From positions 3,613,501 through 3,677,500 of the forward strand of contig NZ_CP044218.1 of the NCBI RefSeq assembly GCF_008727715.1: 64,000 nt of DNA, written 5' to 3'. The translations under genes and the position numbers were made by a program. The notes below the pieces were generated by a model. That model made no database searches, was not told the origin of the DNA, and was given only the letters and a program-made list of their open reading frames with translations. Below are positions 7,683 to 17,275 of this stretch, piece by piece. The first letter of the stretch is position 1, and the number at the start of each line of letters is the position of its first letter. This DNA comes from Mesorhizobium terrae. GTDB lineage: Bacteria; Pseudomonadota; Alphaproteobacteria; Rhizobiales; Rhizobiaceae.

Positions 7683-8097
7683 GGCGGATCTCGGGAAAAG
7701 GTCTCTGGAGAGGGTTGGAAAGCGTCGAAGCGGCGCTCGGGCGAGCATTTCAAACGCTATGCCTCGCTGCTTGCCGGGGCAAGGGCGGAGCCACTCTTAA
7801 ACACTTCGTTAGGCTTAATGGAGGATAAATACGGCAGTGCCCGCAATGTCACCTTCTAAGGGGTTTGTGAAGCCTGTTCCCGTTGACGCCCATGATACCC
7901 CATGATATCCCATCTCGCTAATCAAGCCTTCGTTTCGTGTCAGGGTGAAGCGTACGCCGAACGGCCAACCGCGTCGGCTGTGCGTGTGTCGTTTTTCGCT
8001 CCGTCCGGCGCGGTGGGCCTGGTGAAGGGGCCGTGCCGCGGCGGCATGGCTGCGAGGATGTTGAGAGGTGCAGCGGCGCAAGCGGCTGTAGCGCGTC
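7683..8097. other. Divergent intergenic region between the PLP enzyme and mraZ
   Basis: A 415-bp stretch without a supported gene. It contains a CtrA-like box TTAA-N7-GTTA (7797-7811), the dcw promoter with three phased MraZ boxes (7883-7912), and about 185 bp of leader before mraZ. An open frame running from 7902 into rsmH is a frame-shifted shadow over mraZ. No strong Shine-Dalgarno sequence is seen before mraZ. Confidence 0.6.
7883..7912 (+). promoter_or_regulatory. dcw promoter overlapped by three MraZ-type boxes
   Basis: Three CCCA boxes at 7889, 7899 and 7909 are exactly 10 bp apart; the first two are CCCATGATA units followed by C or T. CCCA is the reverse complement of TGGG, the core of the MraZ boxes known from Escherichia coli. 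A -35-like TTGACG (7883-7888) with a 17-bp spacer leads to TATCCC (7906-7911), so the boxes lie within the promoter. MraZ autoregulation of the cluster is the simplest reading. Confidence 0.7.
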
Positions 8098-8556
8098 ATG
8101 GACCGTTTTCTATCAAGCGCGGTGAACCGGATCGACGCCAAGGGGCGCGTCTCGGTGCCTGCGCATTTCCGCACGGTCCTGCAGAAACGCGGCTATTCGG
8201 AACTCTATGCACTGCGCTGCCTGGACCAGGCGGCGATGGATGTCGGCGGGCTCGATCTGCTCGACCGTTACGAGCAACGCATTGCGCAGGAGGATCCGTT
8301 CCTGCAGACGGCGGACGACATGTCCTTCTTCTGCCATGGCGACGGCACCTTCCTGAAGCTGGATCAGGATGGGCGCGTCACGTTGACCGATTTCATTCGC
8401 GAGCATACCGGAATAACAACCGAAGTGGCCTTCGTGGGGAGGGGCAGTTTTTTCCAGATATGGGAGCCGGGACGGCTGGCCGCCTATGGGGCGGCCGCGC
8501 GGTCCAGGCTCTTGCATCTTCGGCAGGGGACGAAGCCAGGGGAGCGGCCGGAATGA
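8098..8556 (+). CDS. mraZ: MraZ transcriptional regulator of the dcw cluster
   Basis: A 152-residue protein with two AbrB-like MraZ repeats: residues about 7-55, starting with the typical [11 protein letters not shown], and about 80-125, with the matching D-x-D-G-R-V-T-L. MraZ forms ring-shaped oligomers that bind repeated TGGG-type boxes in its own promoter; such boxes lie about 190 bp upstream. The stop overlaps the rsmH start (ATGA, 8553-8556), so translation is coupled. It opens the division and cell-wall cluster. Confidence 0.95.
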   Translation: MDRFLSSAVNRIDAKGRVSVPAHFRTVLQKRGYSELYALRCLDQAAMDVGGLDLLDRYEQRIAQEDPFLQTADDMSFFCHGDGTFLKLDQDGRVTLTDFIREHTGITTEVAFVGRGSFFQIWEPGRLAAYGAAARSRLLHLRQGTKPGERPE

Positions 8557-9569
8557 CGGCGGGCCACGGCGATGATCTCCACGCCGCTGGCGGACCGGCC
8601 CGCCACATTCCGGTCCTCCTCGCCGAGGTCGTCGAGGCACTGGCGCCGCAGCGCGGCGAGGTGATCGTCGACGGCACTTTCGGCGCGGGCGGTTACACCA
8701 GGGCGGTTCTAGACAGCGGCGCATCGGTGATTGCCATCGACCGCGATCCGGACGCGATTTCAGCGGGCAGGGCGCTTGAACAGCAGGCCGACGGCAGGCT
8801 CCGCCTCGTCCATGCGCCTTTTTCGACGCTCGACCAGCATGCCGAGGGCGTCGACGGCGTCGTGCTTGACATCGGCGTTTCGTCCATGCAGCTCGACCAG
8901 GCCGAACGCGGGTTTTCCTTCCGTTTCGACGGTCCGCTCGACATGCGCATGGCGCAGTCGGGGATGAGCGCCGCCGACGTGGTCAACACCTTCAAGGCGG
9001 GCGACCTTGCCCGCATCTTCGGCTTTCTCGGCGAGGAGCGCCATTCGGGCCGCATTGCCCGCATGATCGAGACGCGGCGCGAGAAGAAGCCGTTCGAGCG
9101 CACGCTCGATCTCGCCGACGCCATCGAAACCCATATCGGCCGCAAGCCGGGCGACAAGATCCACCCGGCGACGCGGGTGTTCCAGGCGCTGCGCATCTTC
9201 GTCAATGACGAGCTTGGCGAACTGGCCATGGCACTGATCGCCGCCGAGCGGGTGCTCAGGCCCGGCGGGCGGCTCGTCGTCGTCACCTTTCATTCGCTGG
9301 AAGACCGCATCGTCAAGCGCTTCATCGCCGACCGCTCCGAACAGGCGGCCGGCTCGCGCCATATGCCGGAGACGCAGATCCGCACCGCCACGTTCCGCAA
9401 GGCGGGCGGCGGCGTGACGGCGGGCGAGGCCGAGCTTGCCGCCAATCCGCGCGCGCGTTCGGCCAGGCTGCGCGCCGCGATCCGCACCGAGGCGCCGGCC
9501 CGCGCGGGCGACCTGTCCATCTTCGGCCTTCCAAAACTTCCCGGCGTCAGCAAGCCGGGCGAGAGGTGA
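8553..9569 (+). CDS. rsmH: 16S rRNA (cytosine-1402-N4)-methyltransferase RsmH (MraW)
   Basis: A 338-residue SAM-dependent methyltransferase that methylates N4 of C1402 in 16S rRNA in the decoding centre. The start is inside an open frame that runs in from 7902; the true ATG at 8553 overlaps the mraZ stop and is followed by the family start H-I-P-V-L-L-x-E-V. The SAM-binding [10 protein letters not shown] is at residues 40-49, and V-T-F-H-S-L-E-D-R near 247 is the family signature. ftsL starts 4 bp after the stop. Confidence 0.95.
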   Translation: MTAGHGDDLHAAGGPARHIPVLLAEVVEALAPQRGEVIVDGTFGAGGYTRAVLDSGASVIAIDRDPDAISAGRALEQQADGRLRLVHAPFSTLDQHAEGVDGVVLDIGVSSMQLDQAERGFSFRFDGPLDMRMAQSGMSAADVVNTFKAGDLARIFGFLGEERHSGRIARMIETRREKKPFERTLDLADAIETHIGRKPGDKIHPATRVFQALRIFVNDELGELAMALIAAERVLRPGGRLVVVTFHSLEDRIVKRFIADRSEQAAGSRHMPETQIRTATFRKAGGGVTAGEAELAANPRARSARLRAAIRTEAPARAGDLSIFGLPKLPGVSKPGER

Positions 9570-9573
9570 GCGC

Positions 9574-10119
9574 GTGTTCCGTACCAGTGACATCATCCTG
9601 ATCGCCGTCATGGTCTCGGCGGCGGCCATGACCTACAAGATCAAGCGCGACGCCGAGGTGCAGCAGACCGCGGTCTACAAGCTGCAGTCTCAGATACGCA
9701 CCGAGGAAGAGACGATCGAACTGCTCAGGGCCGACTGGAGCCTGCTGACGCAGCCGGCCCGCCTGCAGAAGCTGACCGAACTCTACAAGACACAGCTCAA
9801 TCTCCAGTCCGTCGATGCGCGCCAGGTGGTCGGGCTGGATGACCTGCCGCAGCGGCCGCCGCTCTCCATCGAAGACATCATGGCCGAGAATGGCGCTGCC
9901 GGCATCGACAAGGAAAAGACCGCATCGATCGCCAAGGACAAGGCGGCGGAGAAACCAAAGCTGGCAGCCAAGGCCGCGGACAAGGCGAAGCCGGCCGACA
10001 AGAAGATTGCCGCCGTCGCCAAGCCGAAACCCGTGGCGAAGGACAAGGCGGCCAGCGCCGCCAAGCCGACTTCACTGGACAAGATCGCGCAACAGATCGA
10101 GGCTGGAGCTGACGAATGA
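9574..10119 (+). CDS. ftsL: Cell-division protein FtsL (GTG start)
   Basis: A 181-residue bitopic protein starting at GTG 9574, with GAGAGG upstream overlapping the rsmH stop. Residues about 6-20 form the membrane helix, followed by a heptad-rich periplasmic coiled coil (about 28-72) that pairs with FtsB/DivIC-type partners and FtsQ. The C-terminal part (about 105-170) is a long Lys/Ala/Pro-rich tail typical of alphaproteobacterial FtsL and absent from the short enterobacterial one. The assignment rests on topology, size and position between rsmH and ftsI, because FtsL sequence is poorly conserved. Confidence 0.85.
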   Translation: MFRTSDIILIAVMVSAAAMTYKIKRDAEVQQTAVYKLQSQIRTEEETIELLRADWSLLTQPARLQKLTELYKTQLNLQSVDARQVVGLDDLPQRPPLSIEDIMAENGAAGIDKEKTASIAKDKAAEKPKLAAKAADKAKPADKKIAAVAKPKPVAKDKAASAAKPTSLDKIAQQIEAGADE

Positions 10120-11828
10120 TCGGCGTTCTCAACAAGCTCCTGAAACGTTCGCCGCGCAGCGACAACGGCTCGATCGTCCTCGACAGCGCCCGCAAGGCGA
10201 CCGGCGGCAAGACGCGCACCCGCGTCGTCATGACGATGACGGTGTTTTTCGGCATCTACATCGCCATCACCGGTCGGCTGGTGTGGCTGGGCTTCCAGGG
10301 GCCGAGCGATTCCGGCCCGCCGCCCAGCCGGGTGACGGCTTCGCGGCCCGACATCGTCGACCGCAATGGCGAGGTTCTGGCCACCGACATCAGGACGTCG
10401 TCGCTGTTCGCCGAGCCGCGCCACATGGTCGATGCCGACGAGGCGATCGAGAAGCTGGCGACCGTGCTGCCGGAAATCGATTACGAGCAGACCTACAAGA
10501 AGTTGAAGAGCGGTGCCGGTTTCGTCTGGCTACAGCGCCAGCTGACGCCGAAGCAGCAGTCGGAAATCATGCAGCTCGGCATTCCCGGCATCGGCTTCCG
10601 CACCGAGAAGCGGCGCTTCTATCCTGCCGGCGAGACGACCTCCTATGTTGTCGGACTGACCAACATCGACAACCAGGGCATCTCCGGCATGGAGAAGTAT
10701 ATCGACGATCAGGGGCTGGCCGACCTGCAGCAGTCGGGCCTCGCCGTTGCCCGCGATCTGAAGCCGGTCAAGCTGTCGATCGACCTGCGCGTCCAGCACA
10801 TCGTGCGCGACGAGGTCGCGACCGCGATGGAGAAGTATCATGCGATCGCCGCCGGCGGTGTCGTGCTCAACATCAAGACCGGCGAAGTGATGGCGATGGC
10901 CTCGGTGCCGGATTTCGATCCCAACAATCCTTATAACGCCCAGGAGAAGGACCGGCTGAACCGCATGTCGGCCGGTCTTTACGAGATGGGCTCGACCTTC
11001 AAGAGCTTCACCACCGCCATGGCGCTGGATTCCGGCAAGGTGACGATGGACTCCAAGTTCGATGCCTCGCGTCCGATCACCATCGGCCGCCAGACCATCC
11101 GCGACTTCCACGGCAAGGGCCGCGTTCTGTCGGTGCCGGAAGTGTTCATCTATTCCTCCAACATCGGCTCGGCCAAGGAAGCCGACGTCGTCGGCATCGA
11201 AGGCCACCGCGAGTTCCTGCACCGCCTCGGCGTGCTGGAAAAGATGAAGACCGAACTGCCGGAAGTGGCCAAGCCCACTGAGCCGAAAGTCTGGAAGAAG
11301 GTGCATTCGATCACCGCCGCCTTCGGCCACGGCATCTCGACCACGCCGCTGCAAACGGCGGTCGGTTGCGCGGCGCTGATGAATGGCGGCTTCCTGATCC
11401 AGCCGACCTTCCTGACCCGCACCGCCGATCAGGCGATGGACGTCGCCAAGAAGGTGGTCAGCGAGAAGACCGTGGAGGGCATGCGCTATCTCTACACGCT
11501 GAACGCCGAAAAAGGCTCCGGCAAGAACGCCCGAGTCGCCGGCTATCGCGTCGGCGGCAAGACCGGCACTGCGGAAAAGGTCATCAACGGCCGTTATTCG
11601 AAGGATGTCCGCTTCAACGCCTTCGTGGCGGCGTTCCCGATGGACGATCCACAATATATCGTGTTGACCATCATCGACGAGCCGAAGCCGGAAAAGCCCG
11701 GCATGGGCGCCACCGCCGGCTCCAACGCCGCGCCGATGGTGGCCAACATCATCCGCCGCTCGGCGCCGATGCTTGGCGTCAAGCCCGATTTCGGCCAAGA
11801 AAATGCGGCAACGATGGTGTCCTACTGA
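10116..11828 (+). CDS. ftsI: Septal peptidoglycan transpeptidase FtsI (PBP3, class B)
   Basis: A 570-residue class B penicillin-binding protein that cross-links septal peptidoglycan together with FtsW. One membrane helix lies at about 38-58, the pedestal/dimerisation domain at about 75-215 and the transpeptidase domain at about 250-550. Catalytic motifs are S-T-F-K near residue 293, S-S-N near 347 and K-T-G-T near 482. The start overlaps the ftsL stop by ATGA. The stop is followed by a GC-rich hairpin with a T-run before murE. Confidence 0.96.
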   Translation: MIGVLNKLLKRSPRSDNGSIVLDSARKATGGKTRTRVVMTMTVFFGIYIAITGRLVWLGFQGPSDSGPPPSRVTASRPDIVDRNGEVLATDIRTSSLFAEPRHMVDADEAIEKLATVLPEIDYEQTYKKLKSGAGFVWLQRQLTPKQQSEIMQLGIPGIGFRTEKRRFYPAGETTSYVVGLTNIDNQGISGMEKYIDDQGLADLQQSGLAVARDLKPVKLSIDLRVQHIVRDEVATAMEKYHAIAAGGVVLNIKTGEVMAMASVPDFDPNNPYNAQEKDRLNRMSAGLYEMGSTFKSFTTAMALDSGKVTMDSKFDASRPITIGRQTIRDFHGKGRVLSVPEVFIYSSNIGSAKEADVVGIEGHREFLHRLGVLEKMKTELPEVAKPTEPKVWKKVHSITAAFGHGISTTPLQTAVGCAALMNGGFLIQPTFLTRTADQAMDVAKKVVSEKTVEGMRYLYTLNAEKGSGKNARVAGYRVGGKTGTAEKVINGRYSKDVRFNAFVAAFPMDDPQYIVLTIIDEPKPEKPGMGATAGSNAAPMVANIIRRSAPMLGVKPDFGQENAATMVSY

Positions 11829-11842
11829 GTGATTCTTAAGAG

Positions 11843-11867
11843 GCGCGCCGGGATGCGCGCCGTTTTG
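11843..11867 (+). terminator. Terminator-like hairpin between ftsI and murE
   Basis: A 7-bp all-GC stem (11843-11849 with 11856-11862), loop of 6 nt, then G and TTTT. It sits in the 58-bp gap between ftsI and murE, the first real gap in the cluster. It may act as a partial terminator or as an mRNA-processing stabiliser rather than a full stop, because murE and later genes have no obvious separate promoter here. Confidence 0.5.
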
Positions 11868-11886
11868 TTGCAATGACTGGGGTTCG

Positions 11887-13335
11887 ATGAAACTTAGAGA
11901 TCTAGCCGGTGTCCTGCCTGTCGAGGCTTCCTCCGACACAGCGGTGACCGGCGTCGCTTCGGATTCGCGGCAGGTCCGTACCGGCAATCTGTTCTTTGCG
12001 CTGGCTGGCTCGAAGGCCGATGGCGCGACCTTTGCCGCGGACGCTGCCAAGCGCGGTGCATCGGCCATCGTTGCCGCGCGCGGTGCCGGCCTTTCCGGCC
12101 TCGGCGTGCCGGTGATCTCCGTGGATGATCCGCGCCACGCGCTGGCGCTCGCGGCAGCCCGTTTCTTCGGCGGCCAGCCTGAAACCATGGTCGCCGTCAC
12201 CGGCACCAGCGGCAAGACCTCGGTCGCCGCCTTCACCCGCCAGATCTGGGACCATGCGGGGTTTGCCGCCGCCTCCATCGGCACTACCGGGGTCGTAGCG
12301 CCAGGCCGCGACGAATACGGTTCGCTGACCACGCCGGACCCGGTCGCGTTGCACCGCCTGCTCAAGGAACTGGCCGACGCCGGCGTCACCCATGCCGCGA
12401 TGGAAGCCTCCAGCCATGGCCTCGACCAGCGCCGGCTGGACGGCGTGAAGCTCGCTGCAGGCGCGTTCACCAATCTCGGTCGCGACCATATGGATTACCA
12501 CCCGACGGTCGAGGACTATCACCGCGCCAAGCTGCGCCTGTTCGATGCGCTGCTGCCCAAGGGCGCGCCGGCGGTGATCTTCGCCGACGACCCGTGGTCG
12601 GCCCCGACCGTTGCCGCCGCAAAAGCGGCCGGGCTTTCCGTGCTCACCGTCGGCCGCCATGGTGATTTCCTGCAACTCAAGCGCGTCGAGCACGAGCGCC
12701 ATCGGCAGCGGGCCGAAATCGAGGCCGACGGCGTCATCTACGAGATCGACCTGCCGCTGGCCGGCGACTTCCAGATCTATAATGCGCTGGTTTCGGCCGG
12801 GCTGGCGATGGCCACCGGCACGCCGGCGGCCAAGGCCCTGGCTGCTCTCGAAAAGCTGAAGGGCGCGCCCGGTCGGCTCGACCTGGTCGGTACGACCTCG
12901 GTCGGCGCGCCGGTCTATGTCGATTACGCCCACAAGCCGGACGCGCTGGAGAATGTGCTGTCCTCGGTGCGGCCCTTCACCACCGGTCGCGTCCTGGTGG
13001 TGTTCGGCTGCGGCGGCGACCGCGACCGCGGCAAACGCCCGATCATGGGCGAGATCGCCACGCGACTGGCCGACGTCGTCATCGTCACAGACGACAACCC
13101 GCGCTCGGAAGTGCCGCAAGAAATCCGCGCCGCCATCATGGCGGCGGCGCCCGGCGCCATCGAGATCGGCGACCGCCGCAAGGCGATCCACGAAGCGGTG
13201 GCGATGCTCGATGCCGGCGACACGCTGATCGTGGCCGGCAAGGGCCATGAGGAAGGGCAGACCGTCGGCGCCGAAACGCTGCCGTTCTCCGATCACGAGG
13301 AGGTGCGCGCCGCACTCAGGGAGCGTGCCGCATGA
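11887..13335 (+). CDS. murE: UDP-MurNAc-tripeptide synthetase MurE (meso-DAP adding)
   Basis: A 482-residue Mur ligase that adds the third stem-peptide residue using ATP. The P-loop G-T-S-G-K-T-S is near residue 107. The D-D-N-P-R motif near residue 402 is the hallmark of enzymes selecting meso-diaminopimelate rather than lysine, consistent with a Gram-negative wall. The active-site lysine region precedes it. It overlaps murF by 4 bp (ATGA). ATG 11887 follows a short spacer after the ftsI hairpin with a weak ribosome site. Confidence 0.96.
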   Translation: MKLRDLAGVLPVEASSDTAVTGVASDSRQVRTGNLFFALAGSKADGATFAADAAKRGASAIVAARGAGLSGLGVPVISVDDPRHALALAAARFFGGQPETMVAVTGTSGKTSVAAFTRQIWDHAGFAAASIGTTGVVAPGRDEYGSLTTPDPVALHRLLKELADAGVTHAAMEASSHGLDQRRLDGVKLAAGAFTNLGRDHMDYHPTVEDYHRAKLRLFDALLPKGAPAVIFADDPWSAPTVAAAKAAGLSVLTVGRHGDFLQLKRVEHERHRQRAEIEADGVIYEIDLPLAGDFQIYNALVSAGLAMATGTPAAKALAALEKLKGAPGRLDLVGTTSVGAPVYVDYAHKPDALENVLSSVRPFTTGRVLVVFGCGGDRDRGKRPIMGEIATRLADVVIVTDDNPRSEVPQEIRAAIMAAAPGAIEIGDRRKAIHEAVAMLDAGDTLIVAGKGHEEGQTVGAETLPFSDHEEVRAALRERAA

Positions 13336-14762
13336 GCCATCTGTGGACCGCCGACGCCCTTGTTGCCGCCCTTGACGGCCGCCCGATCGGCGCCATGCCG
13401 GAAGGCGTCAGCGGCATTTCCATCGACAGCCGCACATTGCAGCCGGGCGAGGCCTTCTTCGCCATCAAGGGCGACGCGATGGACGGGCACGACTTCGCCA
13501 CCGCCGCCATCAAGGCCGGCGCCGGCGTTCTCATCGTCGCCGAAGGCAAATTACCGGCGCTTGGCCGGCTGACCGCGCCGATGATCGTGGTGCCCGACGT
13601 GCTGGCATCGCTTGAAAAGCTCGGCGTGGCGTCGCGCGCGCGTTCCCGCGCCAGGATCATCGCGGTGACCGGCTCTGTCGGCAAGACCACCACCAAGGAA
13701 GCGCTTCGTCACGTCCTGTCCGTGGTCGGCAAGGTGCATGCCTCGGCCGCCTCCTTCAACAACCATTGGGGCGTGCCGCTGACCTTGGCGCGCATGCCGC
13801 AGGACACCGACTACGGCGTCTTCGAAATCGGCATGAACCATCCCGACGAGATCCGGCCGCTGGTGAAGATGGTGCGCCCGCATGTCGCCATCGTCACTTT
13901 GATCGCGGCCGCCCATCTCGGCTTCTTCCGCAATCTGGACGAGATCGCCAAGGCCAAGGCCGAAATCTTCGAAGGGCTGGAGCCGGAAGGCGCGGCGCTG
14001 CTCAACCGCGACGACCCGCGCTCGACGCTGCTGGCTAAGATGGCGCGCCAGGCCGGTGTCGCCCATGTCTTCGGCTTCGGCGAGGCGCAGCGCTCCACCT
14101 ATCGCCTGGTCGACTGCGTGCTTGCGGCCGACCATTCGGTCATCACCGTCAAGATCGCCGGCAAGGAATTGGTGGCGCGCGTCGGTGCGCCAGGACGGCA
14201 TATCGCGCAGAATGCGCTGGCGGTGCTGGGTGCGGCCCATCTCGTCGGCGCCGAGGTTACGCGTATCGCCGAGGCCCTGGCCGACCTGTCGGCGGCACCG
14301 GGCCGTGGCCTGCGCCATGTGCTCGGCCTGCCCGGCGGCACGGCGACGCTGATCGACGAAAGCTACAACGCCAACCCGACCTCGATGCGCGCGGCGTTGA
14401 CGCTGCTGCGCGACACGCCGGTGGCCGAAGGCGGACGCCGCGTCGCCGTGCTCGGCGACATGCTGGAACTGGGCTCGCAGTCGCAGAAGCTGCATGCCGC
14501 ATTGGCCGAGCCTGTAACGGAGGCGGGCGCCGACATGGTGCTGCTCGCCGGACCTGATATGCAGGCCCTGGCGGAAGCGCTGCCGGCCGAGGCGAACGTC
14601 ACTTACATGCCAACCACCGACGCGCTGAAGCCTGCGCTCATCAAGGCCTTGCAGCCGGGCGACGTGGTGATGGTCAAGTCATCGAAGGGTATCGGCTTCG
14701 CCAAGCTGGTCGACACTCTGGTCAAGACATTTCCGGCGGAGACCGCCGCAACGCAGATTTGA
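13332..14762 (+). CDS. murF: UDP-MurNAc-pentapeptide synthetase MurF
   Basis: A 476-residue Mur ligase that adds D-Ala-D-Ala to the UDP-MurNAc tripeptide, the last cytoplasmic precursor step. The P-loop [10 protein letters not shown] is near residue 113; [10 protein letters not shown] and G-M-N-H-P-D-E-I are family blocks, and D-E-S-Y-N-A-N-P is near residue 340. It overlaps murE upstream; mraY starts 22 bp downstream, and D-Ala-D-Ala would come from DdlB encoded further along. Confidence 0.96.
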   Translation: MSHLWTADALVAALDGRPIGAMPEGVSGISIDSRTLQPGEAFFAIKGDAMDGHDFATAAIKAGAGVLIVAEGKLPALGRLTAPMIVVPDVLASLEKLGVASRARSRARIIAVTGSVGKTTTKEALRHVLSVVGKVHASAASFNNHWGVPLTLARMPQDTDYGVFEIGMNHPDEIRPLVKMVRPHVAIVTLIAAAHLGFFRNLDEIAKAKAEIFEGLEPEGAALLNRDDPRSTLLAKMARQAGVAHVFGFGEAQRSTYRLVDCVLAADHSVITVKIAGKELVARVGAPGRHIAQNALAVLGAAHLVGAEVTRIAEALADLSAAPGRGLRHVLGLPGGTATLIDESYNANPTSMRAALTLLRDTPVAEGGRRVAVLGDMLELGSQSQKLHAALAEPVTEAGADMVLLAGPDMQALAEALPAEANVTYMPTTDALKPALIKALQPGDVVMVKSSKGIGFAKLVDTLVKTFPAETAATQI

Positions 14763-14784
14763 AGGCCCCGGGGGACGAAAACGC

Positions 14785-15867
14785 ATGTTCTGGCTTCTCG
14801 TCGACTTTGCCGACCACGTCACGGTCTTCAATGTCTTTCGCTACATCACCTTCCGCACCGGCGGCGCGCTGATCACGGCCGCCCTCATCGTCTTCATCTT
14901 CGGGCCGACGATCATCAATTCGCTGCGTGTGCGCCAGGGCAAGGGGCAGCCGATCCGCGCCGACGGGCCGCAGACGCATTTCAAGAAGGCCGGCACGCCG
15001 ACCATGGGCGGGCTGATGATCCTGACCGGCATCATCGGCTCGTCGCTTCTGTGGGCGAACCTGACCAGCATCTATGTCTGGGTAGTGTTGTTCGTCACGC
15101 TCGGCTTCGGCGCCATCGGCTTCTATGACGACTACCTCAAGGTCACCAAGCAGTCGCATCTCGGCTTTTCCGGCAAGGCGCGCCTGGCGCTCGAATTCAT
15201 CATCGCCGGCATCGCCGCCTGGATCATCATGCGCAGCGGCCAGCCGCCGTTCTCCTCCTCGCTGACCTTTCCGTTCTTCAAGGAACTGATCATCAATCTC
15301 GGTTTCTTCTTCATCCCCTTCGCCGCCTTCGTGGTGGTGGGCGCGGGCAACGCCGTGAACCTGACCGACGGTCTGGACGGCCTCGCCATCGTGCCGATCA
15401 TGATCGCGGCCGCCTCCTTCGGCGTCATCGCCTATCTGTCGGGCAACGCGGTGTTCGCGGAGTATCTGCAGATCCATTTCGTGCCGGGCACCGGCGAACT
15501 GGCGGTGATCCTGGGCGCGGTGATCGGCGCCGGCCTCGGCTTCCTGTGGTTCAACGCGCCGCCCGCGGCGATCTTCATGGGCGATACCGGTTCGCTGGCG
15601 CTTGGCGGATTGATCGGCACGGTGGCGGTCGCGGTCAAGCACGAGATCGTCATGGCCATCATCGGCGGCCTGTTCGTCCTGGAAATCCTCTCGGTGATCA
15701 TCCAGGTCGGCTACTTCAAGATGACCGGCAAGCGTGTGTTCCTGATGGCGCCGATCCATCACCATTTCGAAAAGCTCGGCTGGACCGAGAGCCAGGTCGT
15801 CATCCGCTTCTGGATCATCGCCGTCATCCTGGCGCTGATCGGCCTCTCCACCCTCAAGCTGCGATAG
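14785..15867 (+). CDS. mraY: Phospho-MurNAc-pentapeptide transferase MraY
   Basis: A 360-residue integral membrane protein with about ten helices that transfers phospho-MurNAc-pentapeptide to undecaprenyl phosphate to make lipid I. Diagnostic motifs are F-x-D-D-Y-L-K near residue 115, [10 protein letters not shown] near 192, F-M-G-D-T-G-S near 266 and the histidine-rich P-I-H-H-H-F-E near 325. The length matches the family. It is 22 bp after murF and 7 bp before murD. Confidence 0.97.
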   Translation: MFWLLVDFADHVTVFNVFRYITFRTGGALITAALIVFIFGPTIINSLRVRQGKGQPIRADGPQTHFKKAGTPTMGGLMILTGIIGSSLLWANLTSIYVWVVLFVTLGFGAIGFYDDYLKVTKQSHLGFSGKARLALEFIIAGIAAWIIMRSGQPPFSSSLTFPFFKELIINLGFFFIPFAAFVVVGAGNAVNLTDGLDGLAIVPIMIAAASFGVIAYLSGNAVFAEYLQIHFVPGTGELAVILGAVIGAGLGFLWFNAPPAAIFMGDTGSLALGGLIGTVAVAVKHEIVMAIIGGLFVLEILSVIIQVGYFKMTGKRVFLMAPIHHHFEKLGWTESQVVIRFWIIAVILALIGLSTLKLR

Positions 15868-15874
15868 GCCCTGC

Positions 15875-17275
15875 ATGATCCCGGCTACATCCTTCGCAGG
15901 CAGACGCGTTTCACTGTTCGGGCTCGGTGGGTCCGGCATCGCGACCGCGCGTGCCCTGATCGAGGGCGGCGCCGAAGTGCTGGCCTGGGACGACAATCCC
16001 GAGAGCGTGGCGAGGGCACAGGAGCAGGGCGTTACCACGGGCGATCTGCGCGGCGCCGACTGGGCGGGCATTTCCTCGCTGGTGTTGTCGCCCGGCGTGC
16101 CGCTGACCCACCCCAAGCCGCATTGGGTGGTGGAGTTGGCGCGCGCGGCAAGCGTCGAGGTGATCGGCGACGTCGAACTGTTCGCGCGCGAGCGCAACAG
16201 GCTGCAGGCGGATGCACCCTTCATCGCCATCACCGGCACCAACGGCAAGTCGACGACCACGGCGCTGACTTCGCATATCCTGAAATCGGCCGGACGCGAC
16301 ACCCAGATGGGCGGCAATATCGGCCGCGCCGTGATGACGCTCGATCCGCCTGCGGCGGGCCGCCACTATGTGGTGGAGTGTTCGTCCTACCAGATCGATC
16401 TCGCACCCTCGATCAACCCGACCGCCGGCATCCTGCTCAACCTGACGCCGGATCACCTCGACCGGCACGGCACGATGCAGCACTACGCGTCGATCAAGGA
16501 ACAATTGGTGGCGGGTTCCGAAACCGCGATCATCGGCGTCGACGACGCCTGGTGCGCGCAGATCGCCGACCGGCTCGAGCGCGCCGGCAAGGAAGTCATC
16601 CGCATCTCCAAGCGGCTGCCGCTCACCGACGGCTATTTTGCCGACGGCACCAATCTGATGGAAGCCGTGCACGGGCGCTACAGCCGCGTCGGCTTTCTGG
16701 AGGGCATCGGCTCGCTGCGTGGTCAGCACAACGCGCAGAACGCGCTGGCGGCGGTCACCGCCTGCCTGAAAGTCGGGCTGGAACTCGGCGAGATCCAGGC
16801 CGGGCTGGAGAGCTTCCCGGGCCTCGCGCACCGCATGGAGCAGGTCGCCCGCAAGGATCACGTGCTGTTCATCAACGATTCCAAGGCAACCAATGCGGAT
16901 GCCGCCGCACCGGCGCTGTCGTCTTTCCCGCGTATCTACTGGATCGCGGGCGGCCTGCCCAAGGAAGGCGGCATCGAACCGCTGCGCGGTTTCTTCCCGC
17001 GCATCGCCAAGGCCTATCTGATCGGCGAGGCCGCCCCGGCCTTCTCGGCGACGCTCGGCGAGGCGGTGCCCTACGAGATCGCCGGCACGCTGGCGACCGC
17101 GGTGGAACGCGCGGCGGCGGAAGCCGCCCGGGACGAGAGCGGCGAGGCGGTGGTGCTTCTGTCGCCGGCCTGCGCCTCCTTCGACCAGTTCAAGAATTTC
17201 GAGGTGCGCGGCGAAGCCTTCAGGCAAGCCGTCGCTGCTATTGATGGCGTGAAACCCATCGGAGGGACACGATAA
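15875..17275 (+). CDS. murD: UDP-MurNAc-L-alanine:D-glutamate ligase MurD
   Basis: A 466-residue Mur ligase adding D-glutamate to UDP-MurNAc-L-Ala. An N-terminal Rossmann-like domain begins with F-G-L-G-G-S-G; the P-loop G-T-N-G-K-S-T-T is near residue 121; [10 protein letters not shown] and N-D-S-K-A-T-N are typical. The stop TAA shares one base with the ftsW ATG (TAATG at 17273-17277), so the two are coupled. Confidence 0.96.
   Translation: MIPATSFAGRRVSLFGLGGSGIATARALIEGGAEVLAWDDNPESVARAQEQGVTTGDLRGADWAGISSLVLSPGVPLTHPKPHWVVELARAASVEVIGDVELFARERNRLQADAPFIAITGTNGKSTTTALTSHILKSAGRDTQMGGNIGRAVMTLDPPAAGRHYVVECSSYQIDLAPSINPTAGILLNLTPDHLDRHGTMQHYASIKEQLVAGSETAIIGVDDAWCAQIADRLERAGKEVIRISKRLPLTDGYFADGTNLMEAVHGRYSRVGFLEGIGSLRGQHNAQNALAAVTACLKVGLELGEIQAGLESFPGLAHRMEQVARKDHVLFINDSKATNADAAAPALSSFPRIYWIAGGLPKEGGIEPLRGFFPRIAKAYLIGEAAPAFSATLGEAVPYEIAGTLATAVERAAAEAARDESGEAVVLLSPACASFDQFKNFEVRGEAFRQAVAAIDGVKPIGGTR

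Noticed and set aside
7902..8552. N-terminal extension of the rsmH frame covering the mraZ region
   Set aside because: It translates mraZ in another frame and has no family similarity; rsmH starts at the ATGA overlap at 8553.
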